In this document: piece by piece, positions 27,299 through 36,884 of the stretch | How positions within the stretch are numbered: the first letter of the stretch is position 1 | How the letters are laid out: each line of letters opens with the position of its first letter | DNA from: Craspedostauros australis | Lineage: Eukaryota; Bacillariophyta; Bacillariophyceae; Mastogloiales; Achnanthaceae | Reading direction: 5' to 3' | Assembly (NCBI GenBank): GCA_026770025.1 | Contig: JAMXDE010000009.1 | Coordinates: 310,001-374,000, forward strand | Length of the DNA: 64,000 nucleotides | The notes under the pieces: generated by a model | Seen by the model: the letters and a program-made list of their open reading frames with translations, nothing else | The model's database searches: none | What the model was told of the DNA's origin: nothing | Position numbers and translations under genes: made by a program

Positions 27299-30200
27299 AT
27301 GGACATCTCACGATCGTCGGACGATAGAGCATGGGATTCCAAAGGCACGCACAGGGGTTCTGGGATGGTCCATGGAGACGCTCAAGGGGCTGGGGTTGCT
27401 GATCCGAATGGGGGGCCCGTTGACGGCATTGGCGCTACTGCTGACACGGCTGCTACTGCTGACACAGCTGCTGCTAATGCTACTGCTAATGCTGGGGTTG
27501 ACTCGTTGGGACCGCTGGGGGGTGCACAAAGCAATTCGATGTCATCATCAACATCGACATCTGCGCAAACATCACATGATGTGCACAATGACGCAGGCGG
27601 TGGCAAGCATGAAAACAAGAAGGCAGCGACGAACCACAGCAAGCTGCCCTTCGCACCTCACCAACTCGCCTCCGGCGAAGCGTTTGCGCATCTCATTCGC
27701 AAGTTCGAGGATTACATCAACGATGATCAGCAGGACCAGTTCCAACCACTCAACATGTTCCAGCAGCTCACTTTCTGCGGCGCTGGCGAGGGGTTTGCGA
27801 ACAACATGCGCAACCCCAGACTCATGTACTCCTACGCAGGCGAACCTCCGCACGGATACTCAAATGTAGCTGGCAACGCGGCTGCTACGAGCATTGCCGG
27901 TGAGGGCTTCCACCTTAGCAGCGGGAAGACCAACTTGCACGAACCCATATCGATTCGGTGCACACAGTCATCCCCAGTCCATCACATCCCCTCCTTGATG
28001 TTCGAAGATGAGGAGGAGGAGGACGACGACGAGAACGACAACGATGTTGACGATGTTGATGATGATAATGATGATGGGGCAAAGCACAAACCGCATGCAA
28101 CCCAGAAGCAACAGCGGCAACAGCAGCGACGCATCCAAGAAGGTGGAAAGCAAACCAGCTTCAATCACCCGCCAACCATTGGATCGCATCTCTTGAGGAC
28201 CAGAACTCGGTCAACGCCGCTCTCGACTTCCGCGAACAGCGCATTCGGCACCATCCACCGTTCGAGGAACTACGCAGCGTACCCGATGGAGCGCAGCGCC
28301 TTCCTCCCGCCTGTCACCAGACCGTCCTACCATGTCACGAGAGCCATGTCCGAGCTGTCGATACGCCCGCAATCCTCAGTCTTCAACCCCATCGAAGACA
28401 CGTCCCTCAGCAAGGAGGCGGAACGTTCATCGATCGAAGTTGTTGACCTCACACCAGCGACTCTAGCACGCAAGGAATTGCTGGCGCGATCCGCAGCCGA
28501 GGAGGAATCCAAGTTGGACACAGCCAAGCAGCTCTCATCGCCAAAGACCTCACGTGCCGCGCGTTTCATGTCGGAGTTCAGGAAGTTTCGTCGTCGCAAG
28601 TTCAAGCCATCCGAATCGAATTCCAAGTCGCCCTCCAGTTTTGTTCCCAGCACTGCCTCAAAGGATGTCAAGGCTGGTGCTGCCGCTGCCGTTGCGAGCA
28701 CAGGCAAGACATCAACAGTGTCACGTCAAAACGTTGACTCAGGGTTAGATGGCACGCATGAAATCGATGGACAAAGAACGACTGCGATAATGCAAACACA
28801 ACATGAATCTGCATCTGCGTCCACATCCACTGGAGGGTTGGATAGCAGGCACGCATCCATGGAGTCTCCCAGTTCTGCTGAGGTTGGAGATAGTGGCGCA
28901 ATGAACAAGGTATTCGTCACACAAACACAGGGCATCATTTCGGAACGTACATCAACCGCCGCAACGCGACTCGCTGCCGCCGGTGCCAACAGCACCACCA
29001 TCGGTCGCAGCAATCGTATCAACAATAACAATAACAACAATTCGACCGGAAATGGCAACGGGAGGGGTATGGTCAATCGCCAGACCGACGATTCGATCAT
29101 CGCCAAGCAACCTTCAAATACGGAAGAGGAGATGGATGAGGATTACGACCATTTCCCAGTCCCTACAGGCGAGAGCCCATGCAGCATCCCTTCGCCAACT
29201 TACCACTACACATTCGATGATAGACCACCCAGCCGTTCCAGCAAGTCCAGCCATCACCACCACCACCATCATGTCGCCCGATCCAGAACGCCTGTCCATG
29301 CCGTGGCAAGCCCGACGAACACGGGAACGGACGCGCCAGCATCGGATGATTCGCCGGGCACATTCTCACGGACGTCGGGAACGACGTACACGTCAGGGCA
29401 CACGACCAATGCGACCAGCACATCGACAAGTACCGAAAGGCTATCGAACATGTCGCAAACAGACAGAGAGGTGATGGAGACCAACAAGACCGCGAGGCTT
29501 CTGACCAAGCGCAGACCGCTTGCGACCGATCACGCCAGGGACAGCGATCTCACCAGCATCCAATCGGCGTCGACGACCAGCACCAACTTGGGATACGGAG
29601 CAGTTGAAGGAAGTCCCATGACGCTCCGTGACGGGGCCAACCTGCCAGCGGAGAGATTCTTCACGTTCGCGGATCCACAATCCGCGACATCACCGCGAGA
29701 TGTGAGAAGGACGCGTGCAACGGCTTCGAGATCATCTCGATCCACCAGATCATCGTCAAAGTTGAGCGGCACATCAATGCTGAGCAGCTCGACATTGTCC
29801 CAATCGCACTTGAACCATCACCACCATGCACAGGTACCAGGAGGAGGCAATAGCAATGGTCGTGCTGGTGCTGGTGCTGCTGGCAACGGAGCCAACGGGC
29901 GCGGCGATCTACCGCCAACATTCGTGTCATACGTGGACGGAAAGACCACTTCCGATCTGACATCGTTTCGCGAAGAGACGGAGACTGCGCGTCCACGTCC
30001 AGGTTCGGGGCTGTCGGAGACGAGGGAAGAATCGCCATCCGAATTTCTGAACTACACGGACGTGACGTTCGAGGTGGCTGAAGTGCCATTCGATGAGAAC
30101 ACGAGGCAGCCGCTCGGCGCGAAGGGACAGCAGACCAGGGTCGCCCGCGCTGTTCCGAACAAACGAGTACGCTCCTTGCCGCCACGAAGCCCAACCAAGG

Positions 30201-30733
30201 GCCGCAGGACGCCGACGGTAACTCCTCCGCCCCGTGGGACCGTGTCGCCGGCGGTGACTGCGGTGTCCCCGCCACGCAACATCGTTGACTACAGACCGAA
30301 TGTCTCAAAGCCGCACGTAGTCCGAAGAGCTCCGTCGTATGTTGGGGGCAACAACGCCCACAGCCACCACACTATCCATGCATCCAACCGAGGCACGATC
30401 CCATCGCACCATCATGTCCGCGGTTTGCAGTCGCTGTCACAGGCTGAACTGCAAGCCCATCACGACAATGTCCGCAACCAGTATGGATACTGGGCAACCA
30501 GCGACGGTCAACGATACGTACCTGCAGGGTCCAACGCAATGGGCGGTGGTGCGGGAGCAAGCGGGATTGGCCACGGCAATGTCATCAATGATGGCACTGG
30601 AAGCAGCGCAAGCATAGTGTTTGCTCACAATCGAACGTACACGGAACACAGCATCGAGATCTTGAAGGCGGATTCCAAGGATGAATACCAAGTCAGCATC
30701 ATCTCACCCGAGAAACCATTCGATGAGGCATGA
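27299..30733 (+). CDS. Large disordered orphan protein
   Basis: A single open frame of 1,144 codons from the first in-frame ATG (27299); the frame extends upstream to 27167 without an ATG. Length and codon evenness make it a real gene. Most is low complexity: Ser/Thr runs, an acidic stretch at ~242-258 (EDEEEEDDDENDNDVDD), an Asn run, and His runs near residues 660 and 840. Segments that look folded or conserved are HLIRKFEDYINDDQQDQFQ with NMFQQLTFCGAGEGF (~137-170), RFMSEFRKFRRRKFK (~420), FLNYTDVTFEVAEVPFDENT (~917), and the C-terminus EHSIEILKADSKDEYQVSII. No family is recognised. The basic RKFRRRKFK patch could be a nuclear signal or membrane-binding patch; that is speculation. Confidence 0.7.
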   Translation: MDISRSSDDRAWDSKGTHRGSGMVHGDAQGAGVADPNGGPVDGIGATADTAATADTAAANATANAGVDSLGPLGGAQSNSMSSSTSTSAQTSHDVHNDAGGGKHENKKAATNHSKLPFAPHQLASGEAFAHLIRKFEDYINDDQQDQFQPLNMFQQLTFCGAGEGFANNMRNPRLMYSYAGEPPHGYSNVAGNAAATSIAGEGFHLSSGKTNLHEPISIRCTQSSPVHHIPSLMFEDEEEEDDDENDNDVDDVDDDNDDGAKHKPHATQKQQRQQQRRIQEGGKQTSFNHPPTIGSHLLRTRTRSTPLSTSANSAFGTIHRSRNYAAYPMERSAFLPPVTRPSYHVTRAMSELSIRPQSSVFNPIEDTSLSKEAERSSIEVVDLTPATLARKELLARSAAEEESKLDTAKQLSSPKTSRAARFMSEFRKFRRRKFKPSESNSKSPSSFVPSTASKDVKAGAAAAVASTGKTSTVSRQNVDSGLDGTHEIDGQRTTAIMQTQHESASASTSTGGLDSRHASMESPSSAEVGDSGAMNKVFVTQTQGIISERTSTAATRLAAAGANSTTIGRSNRINNNNNNNSTGNGNGRGMVNRQTDDSIIAKQPSNTEEEMDEDYDHFPVPTGESPCSIPSPTYHYTFDDRPPSRSSKSSHHHHHHHVARSRTPVHAVASPTNTGTDAPASDDSPGTFSRTSGTTYTSGHTTNATSTSTSTERLSNMSQTDREVMETNKTARLLTKRRPLATDHARDSDLTSIQSASTTSTNLGYGAVEGSPMTLRDGANLPAERFFTFADPQSATSPRDVRRTRATASRSSRSTRSSSKLSGTSMLSSSTLSQSHLNHHHHAQVPGGGNSNGRAGAGAAGNGANGRGDLPPTFVSYVDGKTTSDLTSFREETETARPRPGSGLSETREESPSEFLNYTDVTFEVAEVPFDENTRQPLGAKGQQTRVARAVPNKRVRSLPPRSPTKGRRTPTVTPPPRGTVSPAVTAVSPPRNIVDYRPNVSKPHVVRRAPSYVGGNNAHSHHTIHASNRGTIPSHHHVRGLQSLSQAELQAHHDNVRNQYGYWATSDGQRYVPAGSNAMGGGAGASGIGHGNVINDGTGSSASIVFAHNRTYTEHSIEILKADSKDEYQVSIISPEKPFDEA

Positions 30734-31668
30734 TGTCAGCCAGGGTGATTTTCTGCCTCTCGTTCTTGGCACCGGGGCATGAAGCATCCGTTCCAAAAAA
30801 GCTCTCTCCCTCTCTCTTTCCGTCTCCCTCCTTTGTAACTTGTAACCGGTTGAACAGTTGAATGGATGAAGTGGATGAATGTAAGGTGATCAGTGGAATG
30901 GAATTAAATGAAGTAAAGTGAACGTGAGTGGAGTGGAGTGGAGCAATCTACTCGAAATGGAGCGAATACACGGAAGAAACTTATACATGGATGTGAATGG
31001 GCCAGCGAGAGAGGAAGAGAGACAAGGAAGAAGAAGCAACGAACACTTATGAACTCAGTACTGTAGCCATAATATAACTGTATCCCAACCTCACAGAGTA
31101 CTCCAGGAGAATATGCATGCATGCTTGTTTGTTTCTTGTTATATTTTTGTGATTGTTTATTATTATAGATTTGAGTGGAGTAGGGCATTCTACTCCGTAA
31201 TGCATGGGACTCATTCACGTGCATCGTCCATCGGAGCCGGTCTTCTCCCGGCGCTGTGTGTCAATTGTGTGGATCATGATGGGCATTGCACCAGTAAGTG
31301 GTTGCAGGCACGAGCATGCATGATAAGGGATTGAAAAAGGTTGAGTGCATACTCGTGGTTCGTGTACGTAGCGATGAAAAGTTATGGGTGTCTGTTCATT
31401 CGTTTGGATGCGTGTTCATGTTCATGTGCTTGATGGAAGGAAGACTCGATCATAGTGGTAGCTTCATGCGTTGGATTCAGTGGTTCAAAGGCAATGCTGC
31501 TTGCCGCACGAGTATGTGCCCTCGTATCTCAAGGATACGAATATGATGATAACCGCAAGAGAGGGAGCGGTCCGAAACACTCGCTCGCCCACCTTCTCTC
31601 TCCGTGTCCTTCCTGGTTGATGGCTGCTTGCGCAGTCTCACATCACATACTGCCATTGCGCCTGCTCT
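30734..31668. other. Convergent intergenic region, 0.9 kb
   Basis: Between the orphan stop and the stop of a small minus-strand gene. No supported coding frame. It has GA-rich repeats (~30900-31030), an AT-rich core (~31140-31170) and TACTCGTG near 31350. Confidence 0.4.
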
Positions 31669-31923
31669 CTAACACATACACCTCTCACGAAGGAACCAGC
31701 TGGCGACTCCCATCAAAAACATCATGACGACGACGGGGGAATCTCTCATATCTCCCATCACATCCATTGGCTCGCCATCGTTGGCGTCGGCGTTGTTGTT
31801 GTTTCCATTCCTTCCATTCTGTCTTCCACGGCCCTCGTACGGTGTCTCCTTCTGAGCGGCACGGGCATTCATTCCGTTGTTGTCATTGTTTCTATTTGGG
31901 TCGTTTGGTGGTTGGGAATCCAT
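31669..31923 (-). CDS. Small putative tail-anchored protein, 84 aa
   Basis: An ATG-initiated 84-codon frame. The first ~58 residues are hydrophilic and Asn/Asp/Arg-rich; the last ~25 hold one hydrophobic segment (SPVVVMMFLMGVASWFL) followed by RERCMC, the layout of a C-tail-anchored membrane protein, with two cysteines at the extreme end that could be acylated. No homologue is recognised. Support is limited to this layout, the ATG and the space around it. It would form a head-to-head pair with ADAT1. Confidence 0.4.
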   Translation of the reverse strand: MDSQPPNDPNRNNDNNGMNARAAQKETPYEGRGRQNGRNGNNNNADANDGEPMDVMGDMRDSPVVVMMFLMGVASWFLRERCMC

Positions 31924-32898
31924 CTTGTGCGTTCGTTCTGTTGTGTGGTGGTCCTATCAGAATGGTATGGTATGGTTTAGAATGTCGCAGGAATCGATGT
32001 GGATTCTCAAGATACGGTGATGATGCGAATGTTCCGAAGATCGGGTCGAAGTTGCCTGGTTCGATGCTTCTGCTGCGTTTTGTGATTGCAACAGGAACGA
32101 AGGAAAGCGAGTTGGAGTGGATGAGACAAGATCAGCAAATTGGGCAAAGGAACGCAGCGGAATGGATGTGAGTGGGTATGCCTCTGTATTATCATAGAGT
32201 ATGCGTGTATGGCAATGAGAGATGCATACGGCGATTGTGATGGGCACAACGCGCCCAACCATTGGCACACTCTGTGCAATAAATACTTCCTGCACCCACG
32301 ACCAGCGCAAAGAGATCCTTCCACGTAGAAAGCCACGGCTGTGCAGTACGGACAAAGTTTGCCTCTCTGTTCCGTTGAGGTGACACTCCGACAAAATCTG
32401 CCGCAGCGATTCTGACGCCATCCTCCTCTTGTGGCGTCCCATCATCTCTTTCTCTCCCTTCTTTGCTTGACGCAGGCATCCCATTGTCGATCTTAGACCT
32501 TGGGGATCGCAGACCACAAGACCACATGATCACACGATCACACCGCCATCGAAGCCATTTTGCCATAGCTTGTAAAGCATCAAACTCACATCTGCACTCG
32601 TGACGACAGAATTGTGAGGAGAAGCGTGGGTGAATTGGTTGTCAAAACAACGACATCGAGAATTCTGACGCGCTGCGCCGTGTTGTTTGCGTGGTGATCT
32701 TCTCTCTTGTGTGCCGTCTTTTGTGCGTGTTTTGCATGAAGGATGATTCGTCCTCGCCAGTCACCGTGCAGTCGAACGATTCGAACTTCTGGCGAACCGA
32801 AACGTGATTGAAGTTAGTCGTCATTTTGGTCGAGTCACGGAAATGTTCGAAAATAATTTGTTCTTGGCCGTTCGCATCAACACATCAAACTGACGCCG
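31924..32898. other. Intergenic, about 1 kb, upstream of ADAT1
   Basis: Several overlapping minus-strand frames occur (31957-32517, 32192-32566), but they compete with each other and show no domain. No supported gene. Confidence 0.35.
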
Positions 32899-34989
32899 AT
32901 GCCAACACCAACGCTGTGGACATCCACGAGTATGGTACGATGTCCCTCCTGGTACGCGCTTGTCCATCGTCATGTCGACGCAACAACAGGAGTATTAGCA
33001 ATAGCAATAGCAACGGCAGCTGCAAGAACACACTTCGCACATCATGGAGCGACCGGCGAACGCGACAGAATCGGAGTGCGATATCCCAGTATGGAGCAAG
33101 CTAAGTCAGAGCGTGCCGCTGCATTCCCATCGCAAACAGGAGAAGAAAATGATGGCGAGCGCATCCCTGCCGATGCAGGGACGTCACTTTCCAGGATGAT
33201 TGCACGCGCAGCATTGCAGCATCTCGAAACAACGATACCCAACAAGTGCAAGCCGAAACCCGACAATGAGTGGACGGTCTATGCTGCGATCGTCGCATCC
33301 AGTTTGCGGGAACGATCTCCGCAGGCAGACGAGCGTGGTATTCAGAATGCGCAACTGCAGGTGATCGCATCAGCGACAGGGACGAAGTGCACGAATATCA
33401 AGGAGAGCGGCTGCATCCTCGCAGATTGCCATGCAGAAGTGCTGGCACGCCGCGGATTGAACAGGCTGCTGTTATTGGAAATCAGACATCACCTCTGTCA
33501 GAGATCCCATCCGACTGTTGTTACAGCTAGAGATATGAGAATTAGTGACGTTGATGTTGGTGGTGGTGGTGGTGGTGGCGGTGTTACTGGCATTGATGAA
33601 CAATCGCAGCAATCAACAGCAACGGCGGAATCGTCATCGGCCCTGATTTTCCCTCTGCTCGATGCCGTGGACATGGGGACGTCGGGCTCGGCGAAGAGAG
33701 GAAGCAACACGCCAAAAGTCCAGTTCCGACTGAAGCCAACGATTCAACTCCATCTGTACATCAGCGATTCGCCGTGCGGAGATGGCTCCATCTATCCCAT
33801 TGATCGGGTGTACAGTGATCAAAAGAACAGTCTATCGTTCACGGGGGCCAAGGTCGTGTTGTCGAAAGACACCGGCATCGATGCCGATCGTTGTGGCGGC
33901 CAGCATGCTGCTCTTGACGGGACCTCAGTGGCAAGAGAGGCGGTGCAGGTTCTCGGCGCGCTGCGAACCAAGTCGGGACGCTCGAACCTCCCCGCCCATC
34001 TGCGATCCTGCAGCATGTCGTGTTCCGACAAGCTCGTGAGATGGGGCGTGTGCGGGCTCGATGGCGGCTTGGTGCGAAGGTGGTTGCTGGAACCAGTAAG
34101 GCTGTCGTCCATCGTTGTCAGCGCCGACCCGCGCGTTGCGCCAAACAATCAGCAACAGGTCGCAGCGTTGAGAAGGGCCATCCCGCAACGCATTCACGCT
34201 GTCGTCGATCATTTAAAAAGCGAGATGCGTGCCAAACAACTGGATGGTACGGCGGAGCGCATCCAATCCATCATTGACACGATCCCTGCGCCGACGGTGC
34301 AAGTCGTAAACGACCAATCCTACGCGAACGGCAAGGCTTCGATGGCCATGCTCACAGCGACACAAGCTTTAACATCCACACAGGATGGCGAGACTCAGGA
34401 TGGAACGACATCGCACAGTACCCACAAACGCAAACGCAAACGACCAACTGATCAGAACGGCATCAAGATATCACCGTGCGGGTTTGCGTTCAATTGGCAA
34501 ATCAATGCGCAAACAAGAGTCTGTCAGGTCTGCGCAGGTTCAGACAGCAAGAGTTCATCCACTGATGCTGGTGTGAATGGCAAGAGACACGACCGTGGCC
34601 GACGCCAGCAGCAGCAGCAACATGCGGACGGTGTGGAAGTGTTGGTCGGTGCAAGAGGTATACGGCAAGGGAAGAAGCCGAAGTCATTCCTCGATTACTA
34701 CAAAGCGTCGTCGCGTCTGAGCCGTCGCAGACTTTGGGAATTGGCCAAGACTTGCGATGAAGGATGCCGGTCAGGCGTTGAGTCAAGAGCGAAGGCGGTT
34801 GATGATCCTCCTGTGGGCGATGTCGCAACGACGTACAATCAATTCAAAGCATCGAACGGAACGCTGGAGCAAGAGTTTGTGAATGCGAATCTGTTCAAAG
34901 GCGGTCCTCTGAAGGGGTGGTTGATCAACAGAGTTGCAAGCGACTTCACCTGGCAACGAAACGCAACTAAAGAAAAAGATGAAGCATAG
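32899..34989 (+). CDS. tRNA-specific adenosine deaminase ADAT1/Tad1
   Basis: Intronless, 696 aa from the ATG at 32899; an in-frame ATG at 33091 (MEQAKSERAAAF) gives a more usual N-terminus. Deaminase motifs: ILADCHAEVLARRGLNRLLL (zinc His178, catalytic Glu180), SDSPCGDGSIYP and RSCSMSCSDKLVRWGVCGLD with the two zinc cysteines. ADAT1 converts A37 of tRNA-Ala to inosine. The extra N-terminal ~64 residues include Arg/Ala/His-rich sequence that could be a mitochondrial presequence. Insertions include a poly-Gly run after the first zinc motif and a basic KRKRKRP that could be a nuclear signal. The C-terminal LFKGGPLKGWLINRV is part of the conserved domain end. The stop lies 127 nt from the convergent RPA32/STN1-like stop. 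Confidence 0.9.
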   Translation: MPTPTLWTSTSMVRCPSWYALVHRHVDATTGVLAIAIATAAARTHFAHHGATGERDRIGVRYPSMEQAKSERAAAFPSQTGEENDGERIPADAGTSLSRMIARAALQHLETTIPNKCKPKPDNEWTVYAAIVASSLRERSPQADERGIQNAQLQVIASATGTKCTNIKESGCILADCHAEVLARRGLNRLLLLEIRHHLCQRSHPTVVTARDMRISDVDVGGGGGGGGVTGIDEQSQQSTATAESSSALIFPLLDAVDMGTSGSAKRGSNTPKVQFRLKPTIQLHLYISDSPCGDGSIYPIDRVYSDQKNSLSFTGAKVVLSKDTGIDADRCGGQHAALDGTSVAREAVQVLGALRTKSGRSNLPAHLRSCSMSCSDKLVRWGVCGLDGGLVRRWLLEPVRLSSIVVSADPRVAPNNQQQVAALRRAIPQRIHAVVDHLKSEMRAKQLDGTAERIQSIIDTIPAPTVQVVNDQSYANGKASMAMLTATQALTSTQDGETQDGTTSHSTHKRKRKRPTDQNGIKISPCGFAFNWQINAQTRVCQVCAGSDSKSSSTDAGVNGKRHDRGRRQQQQQHADGVEVLVGARGIRQGKKPKSFLDYYKASSRLSRRRLWELAKTCDEGCRSGVESRAKAVDDPPVGDVATTYNQFKASNGTLEQEFVNANLFKGGPLKGWLINRVASDFTWQRNATKEKDEA

Positions 34990-35116
34990 AGCAGTGGAGT
35001 CTTATATTTTACAACGTCGCAACCGATGGTGGCGCGGAAACACGCTATAATGGATTCCTTAAACTCGTCTTCGCCTCGATTATTTGTAACTATATGACGT
35101 TGCAACAACCATGGCG

Positions 35117-36220
35117 TTACAGAGGCACGTAACCGGAGCCGCTGTTTTGGTAGATCTGGCCAGCCATCTGCATTTCTTGCACCATGCGTTTGATGATGTC
35201 CAATGGGCATTGTAGCGCGAGGGATAGATCCTCCACAGTGACACCAGGATCATGCGCGGACGATGCTTGGTATTGGATCAAGCGCAGCAGCTCGTTGGTC
35301 GTGATGGGCTGGCAGGGATAGCCAAGATCGAAGCTAACTTCGTTGGTGATATCTGGTTGCTCAGTCTTGTTGCCCTCGGAGGCGCTACCAGTACCAGTAC
35401 CAGTACTGGTACCAGCGCCATTGTCCCTTTCGTTTTCTCGCTGTACATGATCGCGGTATGCCACCTCAGCCCATCGCAACGATTCGGTGTCTGGATCAGA
35501 TGGCTGCATCAACGTCTCTGCCCACCAGTAGTAGTGGTCGTAGCCACGGGTTTCATTGTGTTGCTGCTGCGGATTCTCCTGCGACTCCTCATTTTGCTTG
35601 CTCGGGATGGCAAGACCGCCGCTGCTTCTAACCGTGATCCTCCTTGCCACGCATTCCAACGTCATCCCGATGGTCGCATCGGTGACATGAATCGCCATGG
35701 GTTTGGGTACGATGATTGGCATGCAGGCTGTCCCATCATCCAGCAAGATCTCAACGTTTGCTTTTGCGGTTGCCTCCGCAGATGGGCCTGTAGCGTGGTC
35801 GAGGGAAGTCGCAGACACAGTCGATGCACGAGCCCCGTGTGGTTCAGTTGCGATGCTATCCGCGTCAGGTCCCGCAACCTCCTTGAACGCGACCAAGGAG
35901 CCCATGACCCGTATCTTCATTGGGAGACGCCTTCCAGCAGGTTTGGCTGCTGCAGCGGCCCGTTTGTCTTCACGATCCTGCTGATGCTGGGCCGCATTCT
36001 TCGTACTGGCGGCGATATCTCCATGGTTGTCGTCTGTGGAACCACCTTCCCCCTTCTGTTTTCCTCCATCGCCGCGCCGTCCTTCTCGTGCTTGGGCGGT
36101 CGGCTTGACGTGTCTGTCTCCGTTTCCGCCTCCCGGTCGGTTGCCGTCACACAGATCCGACAAAAAGCACCGTCTTGCGCACAGATCGATTCGCTGCGCC
36201 TTGTTCCTTCTTTGCGACAT
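35117..36220 (-). CDS. OB-fold / winged-helix ssDNA-binding protein (RPA32- or STN1-like)
   Basis: The minus-strand frame runs to 36799, but the most sensible start is the ATG at 36220 (MSQRRNKAQRIDLCARR; 367 aa). A Gly/Lys/Asp-rich linker leads to an OB-like region at about residues 100-200: MKIRVMGSLVAFKEVAG, VEILLDDGTACMPIIV, GMTLECVARRITVRS. The C-terminal ~50 residues (GVTVEDLSLALQCPLDIIKR, MVQEMQMAGQIYQNSGSGY) fit the RPA32 C-terminal winged helix. This pairing occurs in RPA2 and in STN1 of the telomeric CST complex; DPDTESLRWAEV is reminiscent of STN1 but not decisive. Either way, single-stranded DNA binding in replication or telomere upkeep is expected. A palindromic E2F-like site lies ~200 nt upstream. 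Confidence 0.6.
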   Translation of the reverse strand: MSQRRNKAQRIDLCARRCFLSDLCDGNRPGGGNGDRHVKPTAQAREGRRGDGGKQKGEGGSTDDNHGDIAASTKNAAQHQQDREDKRAAAAAKPAGRRLPMKIRVMGSLVAFKEVAGPDADSIATEPHGARASTVSATSLDHATGPSAEATAKANVEILLDDGTACMPIIVPKPMAIHVTDATIGMTLECVARRITVRSSGGLAIPSKQNEESQENPQQQHNETRGYDHYYWWAETLMQPSDPDTESLRWAEVAYRDHVQRENERDNGAGTSTGTGTGSASEGNKTEQPDITNEVSFDLGYPCQPITTNELLRLIQYQASSAHDPGVTVEDLSLALQCPLDIIKRMVQEMQMAGQIYQNSGSGYVPL

Positions 36221-36884
36221 GCTTTGGGCAAGTTTCGCTTGGTGGTTTCTTCGGTCTCCTGCCACGCAGTTACGTTGTGAGTCAAGTGATCGAGACGATG
36301 TTGCGTGAAGCAACAGTGGTGGAGAACAGGTGGTTGTGGTTGTTGAATATGATGTTGCTGAGTTGGTGTCCAACAGTTCGTGGTTGCTGACCAGCGCGCG
36401 TCGCTTTTGCTGGCGTATATTTTGGCGCCAACCATTCTTCGTTCCGACATGGCTGCGTGCGGGTTTGCCTCTGCGGTTGGCTGTTTGTGTTCCTTTTTGT
36501 CTCAAACAGACCTTGATTCGAACGACTGGTAGTGCTGCTTGTTGATTGACTGTGTAATGAACGGTCAACTCAGAGCAGACCGTTGAAACAGAAATCGTCT
36601 TGAAGACATCAGTTACGTCTGTCATCCAGCACGTCTGATTGAGTCCGACAGCAAGAAACAAGGAGCGTTGGTCCGAACATGATCCACCATGGCCACGATC
36701 TTGATCCTTCGCCGTTCCCAGCCACAACAACAACCACATCAAGAGACAGCAACGGCGCAAGATCTCGAAGACAAAATCCACCACCCGCACACGGATCACG
36801 CGCCTTGACCACCAGGCAAGGGACAGTTTTCATACCCGTTCTCGTCCTCGTTGTCCGAAGCCCGCCACTACGATCAGCACACCA
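36221..36884. other. Divergent promoter region RPA32/STN1-like / PCID2
   Basis: 0.66 kb between start codons facing away from each other. The upstream continuation of the minus-strand frame has no family similarity, so it is read as 5' leader. The clearest element is the palindrome at 36421-36432. Confidence 0.5.
36421..36432. promoter_or_regulatory. E2F/DP-like palindromic site
   Basis: TTTTGGCGCCAA matches the E2F consensus TTTSSCGC in both orientations (core TTGGCGCCAA is a perfect palindrome). It is ~200 nt upstream of an ssDNA-binding replication-type gene, a usual class of E2F target. Function is inferred. Confidence 0.45.

Noticed and set aside
35389-35420. Palindromic gtaccagtaccagtac/tactggtac repeat
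   Set aside because: It lies in the RPA32/STN1-like coding region, where it encodes Thr-Gly repeats; a coding microsatellite explains it.
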